A stretch of DNA of 64,000 nt from Aliarcobacter faecis (GCF_013201705.1 NZ_CP053837.1:124001-188000); one strand, 5' to 3'; positions 34,208-44,747 are shown, counted from the stretch's first letter. Numbers and translations are program-made. Notes: a model not told the origin generated them from the sequence alone.

Positions 34208-35509
34208 TTGGATAAAAAATCGATAATTATTTTAGCAGCTGGTCAAGGAACTAGAATGAAATCAGAACTTCCAAAAGTTCTTCATAAAATCTCTGGAAAG
34301 CCAATGCTTTATTACTCTATAAAAGAGGCTTTAAAATTAAGTGATGATATTACAGTAGTTCTTTATCATCAGTTTGAAAAAGTTAAAAAAGAGATGGAGA
34401 AATATTTTTCAAATATAAATTTTGTAATTCAAGACCACCAAAACTTCCCTGGAACTGGTGGAGCAGTTATGAATATAGTTCCAAAATATTCTAAAGTTTT
34501 AGTTTTAAATGGAGATATGCCTTTAATCCAAGCAAGTGAGCTAGAAAAATTTGATTTAGATGCAACAATTGTTATGTCTGTTTTAGAGCTTCAAAGTGCT
34601 GATGGTTATGGAAGAGTTATTATAGAAAATGGTAATGTTAAAAAAATAGTTGAACAAAAAGATGCTTCAATAGACGAGTTAGCAATTACAACTGCAAATG
34701 CAGGAATTTACCAATTTGAGACAAAATTCTTACTTGAAAATTTACCAAAATTAAATAACAACAATAATCAAAAAGAGTACTATATAACTGATTTAGTAGA
34801 GATGGCAATAAAAGAGGGGAAGATTTTAAAACCTATTATTGTAAATGAAGAGAATTTTAAAGGAGTTAATTCAAAAGTAGAGTTAGCTGATGCTGAAGTT
34901 ATTCATCAAAACAGAATAAAAAAAGAGTTTTTAAAAGCAGGTGTTATTATGCGATTGCCTGATACTATTTATATAGAAGAAGAAGTGCAAATTGAGGGTG
35001 AAACTATTATTGAGAATGGTGTTTCACTTTTAGGAACTTCAAAAATTATAAACTCTCATATAAAAACAAATAGTGTTATTGAAAACTCTTTGATAGAAAA
35101 TAGTGATGTTGGACCAATGGCAAGAATTAGACCTGATAGTAAGATTATAAATACACATATTGGAAACTTTGTTGAGACAAAAAAGGCTGAATTAAGAGGT
35201 GTTAAGGCAGGGCATTTAAGCTATTTGGGGGATTGTTTTATAGATGAAGGAACAAATATTGGTTGTGGAACAATAACTTGTAACTATGATGGAGTAAATA
35301 AACACCAAACAATTATAGGGAAAAATGTTTTTGTAGGAAGTGATACACAATTTGTTGCACCTGTTATAATTCAAGATGATGTACTTATAGGTGCAGGAGC
35401 AACTGTAACAGGTGATATAAAAAAAGGAGCCCTTTTTGTAACTAGAGCAAAAGCAAAAGTTTTAGATGGGTACTTTTATAAACATTTTGAGAATAAGAAA
35501 AAATCGTGA
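34208..35509 (+). CDS. glmU: Bifunctional GlmU, UDP-GlcNAc synthesis
   Basis: Makes UDP-N-acetylglucosamine from glucosamine-1-phosphate: acetyltransfer then uridylyltransfer. The N-terminal pyrophosphorylase begins [19 protein letters not shown] with VLNGDMPL and the C-terminal left-handed beta helix has [17 protein letters not shown] and [11 protein letters not shown]. 433 residues. Start is TTG 34208, after AAGGAAAAAAT. Overlaps coaBC by 4 bases. Supplies precursor for LpxA and for peptidoglycan. Confidence 0.95.
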   Translation: MDKKSIIILAAGQGTRMKSELPKVLHKISGKPMLYYSIKEALKLSDDITVVLYHQFEKVKKEMEKYFSNINFVIQDHQNFPGTGGAVMNIVPKYSKVLVLNGDMPLIQASELEKFDLDATIVMSVLELQSADGYGRVIIENGNVKKIVEQKDASIDELAITTANAGIYQFETKFLLENLPKLNNNNNQKEYYITDLVEMAIKEGKILKPIIVNEENFKGVNSKVELADAEVIHQNRIKKEFLKAGVIMRLPDTIYIEEEVQIEGETIIENGVSLLGTSKIINSHIKTNSVIENSLIENSDVGPMARIRPDSKIINTHIGNFVETKKAELRGVKAGHLSYLGDCFIDEGTNIGCGTITCNYDGVNKHQTIIGKNVFVGSDTQFVAPVIIQDDVLIGAGATVTGDIKKGALFVTRAKAKVLDGYFYKHFENKKKS

Positions 35510-36723
35510 TTTTAAAAGATAAAAAAATACTTGTAGCAGTTACTGGCTCAATTGCAATATATAAAACTTTGGATTTAATAAGGCTTTATATAAAAGCAGG
35601 GGCAAATGTAAGAGTTGTGATGAGTGAAGCTGCTAAGAAGTTTATAAATCCTATCACTTTTGAAGCAATTAGTCAAAATAAGATTTTAGATGAGACAAGT
35701 GAAAATTGGGATAAAAGTCAAGATTATAATCATATAGATATAGGAAAATGGGCAGATATTTTGGTAATTGCACCAATTAGCGCAAATACTATAAATAAAA
35801 TTGCAAGTGGTTTGGCTGATAATTTGCTTTTACAAATAGTTTTAGCTTTTAAAAAGAGAATTATTTTAGCACCAGCAGCAAATACAAATATGATAGAAAA
35901 CCCTATTACTAAAAAGAGTCTGGAAATTTTACAAAATTTAGGTTTTGAAATTTTAGGTACTCAAACAAAAGAGTTAGTTTGTAAAGATGTTGGAAATGGT
36001 GCAATGGCTGAGCCAATAGATATTTTTCATATTACTTGTAAAGAGCTTTTAAAAAAAACATATTGGGAAAATAGAAAAGCTATTTTAAGTGGTGGTGGAA
36101 CTATTGAAAAAATAGATGATGTACGATATATATCAAACTTTTCAAGTGGAAAAATGGCTTCAAGTTTAGCAACAGCTTTATACTATTTAGGGGCAGATGT
36201 CTCTTTGGTAGCTTCAAGAGGATATGAAAATAGCCCAAAAAATATAAAAACTATAAAAGCAAACTCTAGTTTAGAATTTCAAGAGAGTTTAGAAAAAGAG
36301 CTAAAAGAGAAATCTAAGAAAAAACCATATCTTTTTATGGTCGCTGCAGTTAGTGATTATATTCCTAGTTTAAAAGTAGATGGAAAACTAAAAAAAGAGA
36401 GTTTAGGAGAGATTTGGAATTTAGAGTTAATCAAAAATATAGATATTTTAGCAACTATCAATAAAAATGATATTTTTTCTATTGGCTTTAAAGCTGAGAT
36501 GGATAAAGAAAAAGCTAAGACAAATGCACAAAATATGTTAAAAAATAAAAATCTTGATGCAGTTTGCTTAAATATTTTAGATGAACAAAATAGTTTTGGT
36601 TCTTCAAATAATAATATAGAGTTAATTTTTGAAGATAGCTCCAAAAATTTTAGTGGAGATAAACTTCTTATCTCATTTGATATTTTAGAAAATTTAGAAA
36701 AAAAGTTTAAAGCTTATGAATAG
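35506..36723 (+). CDS. coaBC: Bifunctional phosphopantothenoylcysteine decarboxylase/synthetase
   Basis: Two steps of coenzyme A synthesis. N-terminal flavin-dependent decarboxylase (about 1-180): [25 protein letters not shown] with active-site His, APISANT and PAANTNM. C-terminal CTP-dependent ligase: [20 protein letters not shown] and FMVAAVSDY. 405 residues. GTG start inside the glmU stop (GTGA); overlaps uppS by 8 bases. Confidence 0.94.
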   Translation: MILKDKKILVAVTGSIAIYKTLDLIRLYIKAGANVRVVMSEAAKKFINPITFEAISQNKILDETSENWDKSQDYNHIDIGKWADILVIAPISANTINKIASGLADNLLLQIVLAFKKRIILAPAANTNMIENPITKKSLEILQNLGFEILGTQTKELVCKDVGNGAMAEPIDIFHITCKELLKKTYWENRKAILSGGGTIEKIDDVRYISNFSSGKMASSLATALYYLGADVSLVASRGYENSPKNIKTIKANSSLEFQESLEKELKEKSKKKPYLFMVAAVSDYIPSLKVDGKLKKESLGEIWNLELIKNIDILATINKNDIFSIGFKAEMDKEKAKTNAQNMLKNKNLDAVCLNILDEQNSFGSSNNNIELIFEDSSKNFSGDKLLISFDILENLEKKFKAYE

Positions 36724-37402
36724 CCAAAATCCCCCAAAACATATTGCAATAATTATGGATGGAAATGGAAGATGGGCAAAAAAACAAGGACTTAAAAGAA
36801 CAGCAGGTCATGAAGAGGGTGCAAAAGTTGTGCGAAATATCACAATACATTGTGCAAAATTAGGAGTTAAATATCTTACTTTATATGCTTTTTCAACTGA
36901 AAATTGGTCAAGACCAAAACTTGAAGTTGAATATCTTATGAGACTTTTAGAAAAATATCTAAAAAATGAGTTAGATACATTTTTACAAAATGGAATAAGA
37001 TTTAAAGCTATTGGAGATTTAAGTAAGTTTTCAAAATCTTTACAAAATACAATAAAAGAGATAGAGGAGAAAACAGCAAATAATTTGGGGCTTACTCAGG
37101 TATTAGCTTTAAATTATGGTTCAAAAGATGAGATTTTACGAGCCATAAAAAAGTTAAATGAGAAAAATTTAGAAGTAACAGAAAAAAATTTTGAAGCTTG
37201 TCTTGATACAGCAGGATTTAGTGAAGTTGATTTACTTATAAGAACAAGTGGTGAAGTAAGACTTTCAAACTATCTTTTATGGCAAAATGCTTATGCAGAG
37301 ATGTTTTTTACAAATACTTTGTGGCCTGATTTTACTACAAATGAGTTAGATAATATAATCGAAGATTTTAATAAAAGGCAAAGAAGATTTGGCGGAGTTT
37401 AA
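36716..37402 (+). CDS. uppS: Undecaprenyl diphosphate synthase
   Basis: cis-Prenyltransferase that builds the C55 lipid carrier for cell-wall and surface polysaccharides. HIAIIMDGNGRWAKKQG with catalytic Asp, GHEEGAKVVR, FSTENWSRP and the late DLLIRTSGEVRLSNYLLWQ are all present. 228 residues, standard. Overlaps both neighbours, part of the glmU-coaBC-uppS series. Confidence 0.95.
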   Translation: MNSQNPPKHIAIIMDGNGRWAKKQGLKRTAGHEEGAKVVRNITIHCAKLGVKYLTLYAFSTENWSRPKLEVEYLMRLLEKYLKNELDTFLQNGIRFKAIGDLSKFSKSLQNTIKEIEEKTANNLGLTQVLALNYGSKDEILRAIKKLNEKNLEVTEKNFEACLDTAGFSEVDLLIRTSGEVRLSNYLLWQNAYAEMFFTNTLWPDFTTNELDNIIEDFNKRQRRFGGV

Positions 37403-37898
37403 TATTTTACAAATTATACTTTTTACAATATTTACTATAAATTTAATCGTTTTATCTTTTTATGATTTAAAGTATAAAGCAGTACCTGATTATTTGCTTT
37501 TAATAGCTTTGATTTTATCTTTTTTTATTACAAAATTTGAGTTTTTAGAAGCTTTAAAAAATGCTTTTATTTGTGTTGGAGCTATTGTTTTATTAAATTT
37601 CTTAGTTACTTTTTATATACAAAATATAAAATCAAGAATTTTAAAAGATGAGAGTTTAAAAACACAAACTGCTTTAGGAGAGGGAGATATACCTATTATT
37701 GCTTCTATTGGAGTGATTTTAGGTTTAGAACTTACAGTTTTTGCTATTCTTTTAGGTGCAATAATTGCTATAATACAAGCAATTTATCTTAAATTTATCA
37801 AAAAAGAGAGTGAAATCCCATTTATTCCATCATTGGCTTTGGGATTTTTTATAGAGTATTTTTTTAACTTATCATCAATTTTTAAGGATTTTTATTGA
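37389..37898 (+). CDS. A24-type prepilin peptidase-like membrane protein
   Basis: 169 residues, about six membrane helices. Contains the two aspartates of A24 prepilin peptidases: YDLKYKAVPD near 28-36 and LGEGDIPIIA (GxGD) near 100. It lacks the N-terminal cysteine-rich methyltransferase domain, like short TadV/FlaK-type enzymes. TTG start, overlapping uppS by 14 bases. No pilin genes are near, so its substrate is unknown. Confidence 0.75.
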   Translation: MAEFNILQIILFTIFTINLIVLSFYDLKYKAVPDYLLLIALILSFFITKFEFLEALKNAFICVGAIVLLNFLVTFYIQNIKSRILKDESLKTQTALGEGDIPIIASIGVILGLELTVFAILLGAIIAIIQAIYLKFIKKESEIPFIPSLALGFFIEYFFNLSSIFKDFY

Positions 37899-38911
37899 GA
37901 TTAAATAACTATTTACATTCGCAACTTGCAATTACATTTTTTCCAATATTTTTGGGACTATTTTTTATTACTTCAGTTGTATTTCTGGTAAAAATAGTAT
38001 CTTTGACTTCAGTTATTAAAATGAATTTTATTGAATTATTTCAATTATATTCATATACAATACCACAGATTCTATTATTTACATTACCTATATCTTACTT
38101 TTTGTCATTAGCAATCAGCATATCTAAATTGTCAAGTGAATATGAAATGGCAGTTATAACGGCTTTTGGTATTAGTCCAATTAAGGTCATTAAATTATAT
38201 TTTCCAGTTACACTTTTAATTTCTCTATCTTTACTTGTAGTGACATTAGGATTAATTCCAAAAACAAAATATTTAATGAATGAATTTATTGATTATAAAA
38301 AGAATGAGGCAAATTTTAATATAAAAGAGAGTGAATTTGGTCAGAAATTTGGTGATTGGCTAATTTTTATTGATAAGAAAGAAGATAAAATATATAAAAA
38401 TGTTAAACTTTTTAAAAATGAGAATGCTAAAGAACAATTAATAATAAGTGATAAAGCTATTTTAGATAATGATAAAGGATATTTAACTTTTAAACTAACA
38501 GATGGAACTATATTTGATATGAATAATAATGAATTAAATCAAATAAATTATGAAACAATGTATATAAACGAAATAGTTGAGAATAATTCATTATTTACAT
38601 TTACAACAAGTCTTAATTATTGGATTATTAGTTTAAAGCATAATTTAGATAATGAATCATTTGTATTTTTTATTTTGACCTCTATTTTTCCTTTGATATC
38701 TTTGTTTTTTGTAGTAACTTTTGGATATTTTAATCCAAGATATGAAAAAAATAGGACAGTTGCTTATTCTATTGTTGCTATTATCTTTTATTATGTATTA
38801 ATAAAATATTTAGGAGATAGACTTTTACTTCATTCTTTATATATTATTCCTATTTTATGGATAGTTTTGGGTTATCTTTTATATAGTAAAACTACAAAAA
38901 AAGAGTACTGA
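37895..38911 (+). CDS. LptF/LptG family permease
   Basis: 338 residues with the YjgP/YjgQ layout: membrane segments near 15-35, 50-75 and 100-120, a periplasmic beta-rich domain (about 130-235) and three C-terminal helices. Member of the inner-membrane complex that extracts lipopolysaccharide for transport to the outer membrane. TTG start overlapping the preceding stop. LptF and LptG cannot be told apart from this sequence alone. Confidence 0.8.
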   Translation: MRLNNYLHSQLAITFFPIFLGLFFITSVVFLVKIVSLTSVIKMNFIELFQLYSYTIPQILLFTLPISYFLSLAISISKLSSEYEMAVITAFGISPIKVIKLYFPVTLLISLSLLVVTLGLIPKTKYLMNEFIDYKKNEANFNIKESEFGQKFGDWLIFIDKKEDKIYKNVKLFKNENAKEQLIISDKAILDNDKGYLTFKLTDGTIFDMNNNELNQINYETMYINEIVENNSLFTFTTSLNYWIISLKHNLDNESFVFFILTSIFPLISLFFVVTFGYFNPRYEKNRTVAYSIVAIIFYYVLIKYLGDRLLLHSLYIIPILWIVLGYLLYSKTTKKEY

Positions 38912-38912
38912 T

Positions 38913-39635
38913 TTGAATCTTAAGTTTACAATATCTTATGATGGAAGCTCTTTTTTTGGAAGTCAAAAACAACCAAATAAAGCTACTGTTGAAGATGAGC
39001 TTTTAAAAATTTTTAAAAGTATCAATATTGAAACAAAAATTATACTTAGTGGAAGAACTGATAAAGATGTTCATGCTACAAAACAGGTTTTTAATTGTGA
39101 AATTCCAGAATATTGGAGTGATTTAGAAAAACTTAAAACTATTATAAATAAAAGAGTAAATCCTAGTATAAAAATAGTAAAAATAGATAAAGTAGCTTCT
39201 GATTTTCATGCAAGATTTTCTGCAAAAAGAAGAGTTTATAGATATTTAATTACTCAAAAAGAGTTAAATCCATTTAATACAAAATATATAACTTATGTAA
39301 AAAATGTAGATGAAGAGCTTTTAAAAAATGCAATAAAAGAGTTTATAGGAGTTTATGATTTTAAATATTTTCATAAAACAGGAAGCCAAAAAGAGCAGAC
39401 AAAAAGAGAGATTTTTGATACAAAATTTTATAAATATAGAGATATTTATGTTTTTAGATTTGAAGCAAACTCTTATTTGAGAAGTCAAATTAGGCTTATG
39501 GTTGGATTCTTACTAGCAATAAATGACAAAAAATTAACAATAGATGATTTAAAAAATCAATTAAATCTTACAAAAAGAAGTTTCAAAACTCCTACAATAT
39601 CAAATGGATTATATCTAGCAAAAATAAAATATTAG
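38913..39635 (+). CDS. truA: tRNA pseudouridine(38-40) synthase TruA
   Basis: Isomerises uridines 38-40 in the anticodon arm. ISYDGSSFFGSQKQP at the start, catalytic Asp in LSGRTDKDVHA (near residue 50), FHARFSAKRRVYRYLI and the C-terminal RSQIRLMVG. 240 residues. TTG start two bases after the permease stop. Last gene before the heat-shock promoter. Confidence 0.93.
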   Translation: MNLKFTISYDGSSFFGSQKQPNKATVEDELLKIFKSINIETKIILSGRTDKDVHATKQVFNCEIPEYWSDLEKLKTIINKRVNPSIKIVKIDKVASDFHARFSAKRRVYRYLITQKELNPFNTKYITYVKNVDEELLKNAIKEFIGVYDFKYFHKTGSQKEQTKREIFDTKFYKYRDIYVFRFEANSYLRSQIRLMVGFLLAINDKKLTIDDLKNQLNLTKRSFKTPTISNGLYLAKIKY

Positions 39636-39652
39636 AAAATATTTAATAAGAC

Positions 39653-39682
39653 TTGACAAACATTGACTCACTTTGCTATAAT
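39653..39682 (+). promoter_or_regulatory. Sigma-70 promoter of hrcA-grpE-dnaK
   Basis: TTGACA (39653-39658), 18-base spacer, TATAAT (39677-39682): consensus at both boxes, rare for this AT-rich genome, and immediately upstream of the CIRCE operator. Confidence 0.85.
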
Positions 39683-39685
39683 TAT

Positions 39686-39712
39686 TTAGCAGTTTAAGAC
39701 ATAGAGTGCTAA
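39686..39712. promoter_or_regulatory. CIRCE operator (HrcA binding site)
   Basis: TTAGCAGTT-N9-GAGTGCTAA matches the CIRCE consensus TTAGCACTC-N9-GAGTGCTAA in 7 of 9 left-arm bases and all right-arm bases. It lies just past the -10, so HrcA bound here would block the operon and heat would release it. Confidence 0.9.
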
Positions 39713-39723
39713 AAGGAAAATCT

Positions 39724-40515
39724 ATGATAGATAAAAAAGAGTTTTTATTACAATCTATTATTAAAGCATACATTGAACACCTTGAACCTATTGGTTCAAC
39801 TCAATTAAAATCTATGTATGATTTAGAGTACTCAACTGCAACAATTAGAGGATATTTTAAAAAGCTTGGTGATGAGGGATTTTTAGCACAAGAGCATATA
39901 AGTAGTGGTAGAACTCCTACAAATGAAGCTTTAAAACAGTATTGGTTAGGAAAACTAAATTTTAAATTATCTGGAATAAATATAAAAGCTTTAGAGTATT
40001 TAGCTAATAATATTGGTTTAACTGTTTTTCTAAAAAAAGAGAAAAGCGATGTTTTACAAAATATTATAAATGTTGAAAATAGATATATTATTTTGGAGTT
40101 TACGAGTTTTGCAGTTAGCATAAAATATAGTTCTGCTTTATATAAGTTTTTAAGTGATTTTTTACAAAGTTCACTAAAAGATATTTTGAAAATTTCAAAA
40201 GATGTTGGAGCTTATGAGCTTTATAGTACAATAAATCATACTTTACAAAGTAGTGATTTTGAAATCTTTAACTATAAAGAATTTTTAAGTCTTGCACTAA
40301 ATTATGATTTTGATGAGTTTACAATAGATAGATTTCTAAAAGGGTCTATACTTGATGAGTTAAAAGATGGACTCTATTTTGATGGTTTTTTACCACAAAA
40401 TTATATGGGGATTTGTAAATTCTGCAAAATCAATAATGAAGATGTAAAGATGTTTGTTGTTGGTGAGTTATCAAAAGATTATGAATACTTTTTTGAACAA
40501 ATTAAAAATTTTTAA
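39724..40515 (+). CDS. hrcA: Heat-inducible transcription repressor HrcA
   Basis: Winged-helix repressor of class I heat-shock genes. N-terminal DNA-binding part with SIIKAYIEHLEPIGSTQLK and YSTATIRGYFKKLGDEGFL, followed by SSGRTPTNEA. 263 residues from ATG 39724, selected for AAAAGGA seven bases upstream; an upstream in-frame GTG lies inside the CIRCE arm and is not credible. Autoregulated through the CIRCE operator. Confidence 0.93.
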   Translation: MIDKKEFLLQSIIKAYIEHLEPIGSTQLKSMYDLEYSTATIRGYFKKLGDEGFLAQEHISSGRTPTNEALKQYWLGKLNFKLSGINIKALEYLANNIGLTVFLKKEKSDVLQNIINVENRYIILEFTSFAVSIKYSSALYKFLSDFLQSSLKDILKISKDVGAYELYSTINHTLQSSDFEIFNYKEFLSLALNYDFDEFTIDRFLKGSILDELKDGLYFDGFLPQNYMGICKFCKINNEDVKMFVVGELSKDYEYFFEQIKNF

Positions 40516-40524
40516 GGAGAAAAA

Positions 40525-41085
40525 ATGAGTGAAATAAAGCAAGATGAATTAGTAAATGAAGAGTTAGAAAAGACAGAAAATTGTTGTGAAACACAAGAGT
40601 GCAGTGAAGTAAAAGAGGAGAGTTTAGAAGATGTTGTTTCTAGACTTGAAGATGAATTAAAACAGAGTGAAGATAAGTTTTTAAGAGTTCATGCTGATTT
40701 TGAGAATATCAAAAAAAGACTTGAAAAAGAGAAGTTTATGGCTATTGATTATGCAAGTGAAAAATTTGCAAAAGATTTATTAGCTCCACTTGATACTTTA
40801 GAGATGGCTTTACAATCGGCAAATGCTAATATTAGTGCAGAAGAGCTACTTCCTAAATTAAAAGAGGGAATAGAGCTTACAATTAAAAGCTTTTTAACTA
40901 CTTTTGAAAAACATAATATCACAAAAGTTGCAACTGATGGTGAGTTTGACCCAAATGTTCATAATGCAGTTATGCAAGTGGATAGTGAAAATCATGAAAG
41001 TGGACAAATAGTTGCAGAGTTACAAAAGGGTTATTTATTAAAAGATAGACTTTTACGACCATCAATGGTAAGTATAGCAAATTAA
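40525..41085 (+). CDS. grpE: Nucleotide exchange factor GrpE
   Basis: DnaK cochaperone that speeds ADP release. Charged N-terminus, long dimerisation helix with RVHADFENIKKRLEKEK, and C-terminal beta domain ending in LQKGYLLKDRLLRPSMVSIA. 186 residues. Nine bases after hrcA with AAGGAG before the ATG. Confidence 0.94.
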   Translation: MSEIKQDELVNEELEKTENCCETQECSEVKEESLEDVVSRLEDELKQSEDKFLRVHADFENIKKRLEKEKFMAIDYASEKFAKDLLAPLDTLEMALQSANANISAEELLPKLKEGIELTIKSFLTTFEKHNITKVATDGEFDPNVHNAVMQVDSENHESGQIVAELQKGYLLKDRLLRPSMVSIAN

Positions 41086-41162
41086 TATTTGACCGTAATG
41101 TCAATAAACTATGAAAAAATGAATTTAGAATTTAAAATAAAAACTTAATAAAAGGAAAAAAA

Positions 41163-43046
41163 ATGAGTAAAGTTATAGGTATAGATTTAGGGACAACAAA
41201 CTCTTGTGTTGCAGTTTATGAAAATGGAGAAGCAAAAATTATTCCAAATAAAGAGGGAAAAAATACAACTCCATCAATTGTTGCATTTACAGATAAAGGT
41301 GAAATTTTAGTTGGTGATCCAGCAAAAAGACAAGCAATTACAAACCCTGAAAAAACAATTTATTCTATTAAAAGAATTATGGGTTTAATGATGAATGAAC
41401 CAAATGCAAAAGCGGCACAAAGCAAAGTTGGATATAAAATTGTAGATAGAAATGGTGCTGCAGCAGTTGAAATTGCTGGAAAAGTTTATACTCCACAAGA
41501 AATCTCTGCAAAAATTTTAGGAAAATTAAAAGCTGATGCAGAGGAGTATTTAGGAGCAAAAGTTACAGATGCAGTTATTACAGTTCCTGCATATTTTAAT
41601 GATGCACAAAGAAAAGCTACTCAAGAAGCAGGAACAATTGCAGGATTAAATGTACTAAGAATTATCAATGAACCAACAGCGGCTTCATTAGCTTATGGTT
41701 TAGATAAAAAAGGTGAAGAGAAAGTTTTAGTTTACGATTTAGGTGGAGGAACTTTTGACGTTACAGTTTTAGAGATTGGTGATGGGACATTTGAGGTTTT
41801 AAGTACAGATGGAAATGCTTTCTTAGGTGGAGATGATTTTGATAATAGAATTATTGATTGGTTAGCAAAAGAGTTTAAAGATGAAAATGGTTTTGATGTT
41901 AAAAATGACAAAATGGCGCTTCAAAGATTAAAAGATGCAGCTGAAAATGCTAAAAAAGAGTTAAGTAGTGCTGAATCAACAGAGATTAATTTACCATTTA
42001 TCTCTATGGGAAGTGCTGGACCAATCCACCTAGTAAAATCTCTAACTAGAGCAAAATTTGAGTCTATGACAGAAGATTTAATTGATGAAACTTTAGCTCA
42101 TATCAAAGTTGCATTAAAAGAAGCAAACCTTGAAAAAGGTGATATTGATGAAATTATTATGGTTGGTGGAAGTACAAGATTACCAAAAGCAAACCAAGTT
42201 GTAAGAGATTTCTTTGGAAAAGATTTAAATAAAGGTGTAAATCCAGATGAGGTAGTTGCTGCTGGAGCTGCTGTTCAAGCTGGAGTTTTAAGAGGAGATG
42301 TAAAAGATGTTCTTTTACTTGATGTTACACCATTAAGCTTAGGAATTGAAACTTTAGGTGGAGTTATGACAAAACTTATTGAGAAAGGAACAACTATTCC
42401 AGTTAAAAAATCTCAAGTTTTCTCAACAGCTGATGATAATCAACCAGCAGTTTCAATCCATGTTTGTCAAGGAGAAAGAGAGTTTGCAAAAGATAATAAA
42501 TCTTTAGGAATGTTTGAACTTTCTGATATTCCAGCAGCTCCAAGAGGTGTTCCTCAAATTGAAGTAACATTTGATATTGATGCAAATGGTGTTTTAAATG
42601 TAAGTGCAAAAGATAAAGGAACAGGAAAAGAGAATAAAATTACAATCTCTGGAAGTTCAGGATTAAGTGATGATGAAATTGCAAAAATGGTAGCTGAAGC
42701 TGAAGCAAATAAAGAGACTGATGCTAAGAAAAAAGCTTTAATTGAGACAAGAAACCAAGCTGATGCAATGTTACATAGCACTAGAAAAACTTTAGAAGAG
42801 AATGAAAATGTAATTAGTGAAGATGAGAAAAAAGCTATTATTGATGCTGCAGCTGATTTAGAAGCAATTTTAAAAGATGATAATGCAACAAAAGAGCAAA
42901 TTGAAGAGAAATTAAAAGTTTTAACAGAAAAATCTCATAAATTAGCTGAAGCTATGTACAAAAAAGAGGGTGAGCAAGGACAAGGTCAAGCAAACCAAAA
43001 AGCAAAAAAAGATGATGATGATGTTATCGACGCAGAAGTAGAGTAA
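41163..43046 (+). CDS. dnaK: Chaperone DnaK (Hsp70)
   Basis: Hsp70 chaperone. N-terminal ATPase: [47 protein letters not shown]; interdomain linker [19 protein letters not shown]; substrate-binding domain and lid ending [11 protein letters not shown]. 627 residues, complete. Ends in a 9-bp hairpin. Confidence 0.97.
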   Translation: MSKVIGIDLGTTNSCVAVYENGEAKIIPNKEGKNTTPSIVAFTDKGEILVGDPAKRQAITNPEKTIYSIKRIMGLMMNEPNAKAAQSKVGYKIVDRNGAAAVEIAGKVYTPQEISAKILGKLKADAEEYLGAKVTDAVITVPAYFNDAQRKATQEAGTIAGLNVLRIINEPTAASLAYGLDKKGEEKVLVYDLGGGTFDVTVLEIGDGTFEVLSTDGNAFLGGDDFDNRIIDWLAKEFKDENGFDVKNDKMALQRLKDAAENAKKELSSAESTEINLPFISMGSAGPIHLVKSLTRAKFESMTEDLIDETLAHIKVALKEANLEKGDIDEIIMVGGSTRLPKANQVVRDFFGKDLNKGVNPDEVVAAGAAVQAGVLRGDVKDVLLLDVTPLSLGIETLGGVMTKLIEKGTTIPVKKSQVFSTADDNQPAVSIHVCQGEREFAKDNKSLGMFELSDIPAAPRGVPQIEVTFDIDANGVLNVSAKDKGTGKENKITISGSSGLSDDEIAKMVAEAEANKETDAKKKALIETRNQADAMLHSTRKTLEENENVISEDEKKAIIDAAADLEAILKDDNATKEQIEEKLKVLTEKSHKLAEAMYKKEGEQGQGQANQKAKKDDDDVIDAEVE

Positions 43047-43056
43047 TCTCTACTTC
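43035..43056. terminator. Hairpin at the dnaK stop codon
   Basis: GAAGTAGAG, loop TAAT, CTCTACTTC: perfect 9-bp stem that includes the dnaK stop and ends right before the next ATG. It lacks a T-run, so partial termination or mRNA 3' end protection fits better than full termination. Confidence 0.5.
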
Positions 43057-43359
43057 ATGCAAACTCTTCTTTTCCTATTTTTAACTTTTCTTATAGTAAT
43101 ATTTTTACTGTATATTTTTTTTAAATCAAAACAAAACCGTCTTTCTAAACTTTTAAGTGGAACTTGTCCTCGTTGTCTTGAGACAAGAAAAAGCTTTGTT
43201 GATAGAAGTACAAATATAACATTTACTAATGAGATAATTGAGACAAGAGTTCTAAAAGACTATGGTTGTTCAGGCATAAAAGAGGTTGAATTTTCTTGTA
43301 AAAGTTGTGGTTTAAAAGAGATACACTCTATAAATTCTCAAATGGGTTGTGGTATATGA
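43057..43359 (+). CDS. Small membrane-anchored zinc-ribbon-like protein
   Basis: 100 residues. One hydrophobic helix (3-22), then TCPRC near 37 and SCKSC near 80 with a further Cys at 70 and 98, a likely zinc-binding knuckle pair. The cytosolic side is likely for the Cys part (basic residues after the helix). Overlaps mltA by 4 bases (ATGA). Not recognised beyond that. Confidence 0.65.
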   Translation: MQTLLFLFLTFLIVIFLLYIFFKSKQNRLSKLLSGTCPRCLETRKSFVDRSTNITFTNEIIETRVLKDYGCSGIKEVEFSCKSCGLKEIHSINSQMGCGI

Positions 43360-44486
43360 AAAATTTAATATTTATAATTTTAGCTATATTTTTAATAAGT
43401 GGATGTTCAAAAAAACAAGAGCAAATTCCACAATCACCAGTTATAGAAAAAGATAAAGAGGTGGTAATAGAAGATTTAGAACATAAAATTGAAAATGGTA
43501 TGAAAAAAGTTTCTTTTTTAGAAATTGATGGCTTTTTTGATGATGATTTAAATCATGCTTTAGAGGTTTTTAAAAAAGATTGTAAAAAATCAAAAAGATA
43601 TGATGAGTTTAAAAATGTTTGTAAAAAAGCAGAGTTTGAAAATGATGGAAGAAGATTTTTTATCTCAAATTTTGAGCCTTATAAACTTTTTGATAGTAAA
43701 GCGAAAGATGAAGGTACAATTACAGGTTATTATGAGCCACTTTTATATGGAAGCTTAAAAAAAAGTGCTAGATATAAATATCCAATTTATAAAACACCAA
43801 AAAACTTAATAGTTACGGATGGAGTAAATTCAAATGGAAGTAAAAGAGGGAAAATTGTAAAAAATAAGATTGTTCCTTATGATACAAGAGAGCAGATAGA
43901 AAAAAATCCAAAAAACCCAAATTTAGTTCCAATTGCTTATGTTGATGATAAATTCGATTTATTTTTCTTACATATTCAAGGTAGTGGAAAAATAAAACTT
44001 GATACAGGAGAGCTCATAAATGTGGGTTATGCTGAACAGAATGGTTGGCCATATATTAGTATTGGTTCATATTTGATTGAGAAAAACTATATCACAAAAG
44101 ATGAGATGAGTGTTCAAGCTATGAAAGATTTTTTCAAAGCGAATCCAAAAATAATGGATGAAGTTTTTAAATCAAATCCTAGCTATATCTTTTTTAGAGT
44201 CTCTGAAAGTGGTGCAACAGGAGCTTTAAATACTGTTTTAACAGCAAAAAGGAATTTAGCAGTAGATAGAAGCTATATTCCTCTTGGAATGCCAGTATTT
44301 TTAAGTACAAAAAATCCTGTTACAAAAGAGCCTATAAATCAAATGATGGTTGCAGCTGATGTTGGTGGAGCAATCAAAGGTGAAATAAGAGCAGACTTTT
44401 TTTGGGGATTTGGTGATGATGCTTTTAATTATGCTGGAAGAATGAAAGAGAAAGGGAAAATGTATATTTTAAAACCAAAATATTAA
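43356..44486 (+). CDS. mltA: Membrane-bound lytic murein transglycosylase A
   Basis: Outer-membrane lipoprotein that cleaves peptidoglycan with 1,6-anhydro bond formation. Signal MKNLIFIILAIFLISGCSKK with lipobox ISGC. GYYEPLLYG, FFLHIQGSGKIKL, RNLAVDRSYIPLGMPVF and the 3D domain VAADVGGAIKGEIRADFFWGFGD (catalytic Asp region, shown in part) mark the family. 376 residues from ATG 43356; longer upstream readings would bury the signal. Confidence 0.92.
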   Translation: MKNLIFIILAIFLISGCSKKQEQIPQSPVIEKDKEVVIEDLEHKIENGMKKVSFLEIDGFFDDDLNHALEVFKKDCKKSKRYDEFKNVCKKAEFENDGRRFFISNFEPYKLFDSKAKDEGTITGYYEPLLYGSLKKSARYKYPIYKTPKNLIVTDGVNSNGSKRGKIVKNKIVPYDTREQIEKNPKNPNLVPIAYVDDKFDLFFLHIQGSGKIKLDTGELINVGYAEQNGWPYISIGSYLIEKNYITKDEMSVQAMKDFFKANPKIMDEVFKSNPSYIFFRVSESGATGALNTVLTAKRNLAVDRSYIPLGMPVFLSTKNPVTKEPINQMMVAADVGGAIKGEIRADFFWGFGDDAFNYAGRMKEKGKMYILKPKY

Positions 44487-44493
44487 AAAAATA

Positions 44494-44518
44494 GTTGTTG
44501 TAATTTACATACAACAAC
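44494..44518. terminator. Hairpin between convergent mltA and Cys-rich gene
   Basis: GTTGTTGTA (44494-44502), 7-base loop, TACAACAAC (44510-44518), preceded by A-runs so that the minus-strand transcript gets T-runs after it. Overlaps the 3' end of the 80-residue gene. Confidence 0.55.
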
Positions 44519-44747
44519 CATTTCCACAGCAAGAGTTTATAGGTTCATCTTTATAAAATTTGATTACAAGATTATTAAAAATCTCTTCTATTTGAAACTC
44601 ATGCTTCTTACAAAAAGTTTTGTTCATTGTATTTTTCATCTCAATTGCTTTTAGTAAAGCATCATCTTTTGAAGAAAAATTTAAATTATTTTGTAAATGA
44701 CTTTTTTTAAAACAACCACATTGGTCTTGAATAATAATTTTAAACAT
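44505..44747 (-). CDS. Small cysteine-rich hypothetical protein
   Basis: 80 residues, soluble. Cysteines: DQCGCFKK (10, 12), one near 46 and a terminal cluster SCCGNGCCM. The arrangement suggests metal binding or thiol chemistry. Real gene is supported by its own ribosome site (AGGATATT upstream on the minus strand), a terminator and a solid gap on both sides. No family recognised with confidence. Confidence 0.6.
   Translation of the reverse strand: MFKIIIQDQCGCFKKSHLQNNLNFSSKDDALLKAIEMKNTMNKTFCKKHEFQIEEIFNNLVIKFYKDEPINSCCGNGCCM

Noticed and set aside
38913-39724. Longer hrcA starting at the GTG inside the CIRCE arm
   Set aside because: It would begin within the operator; ATG 39724 has a proper ribosome site and gives the normal HrcA N-terminus.
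41377-42781. Several minus-strand frames inside dnaK
   Set aside because: Shadow frames of a highly conserved gene with biased codons; no start signals or domain content.
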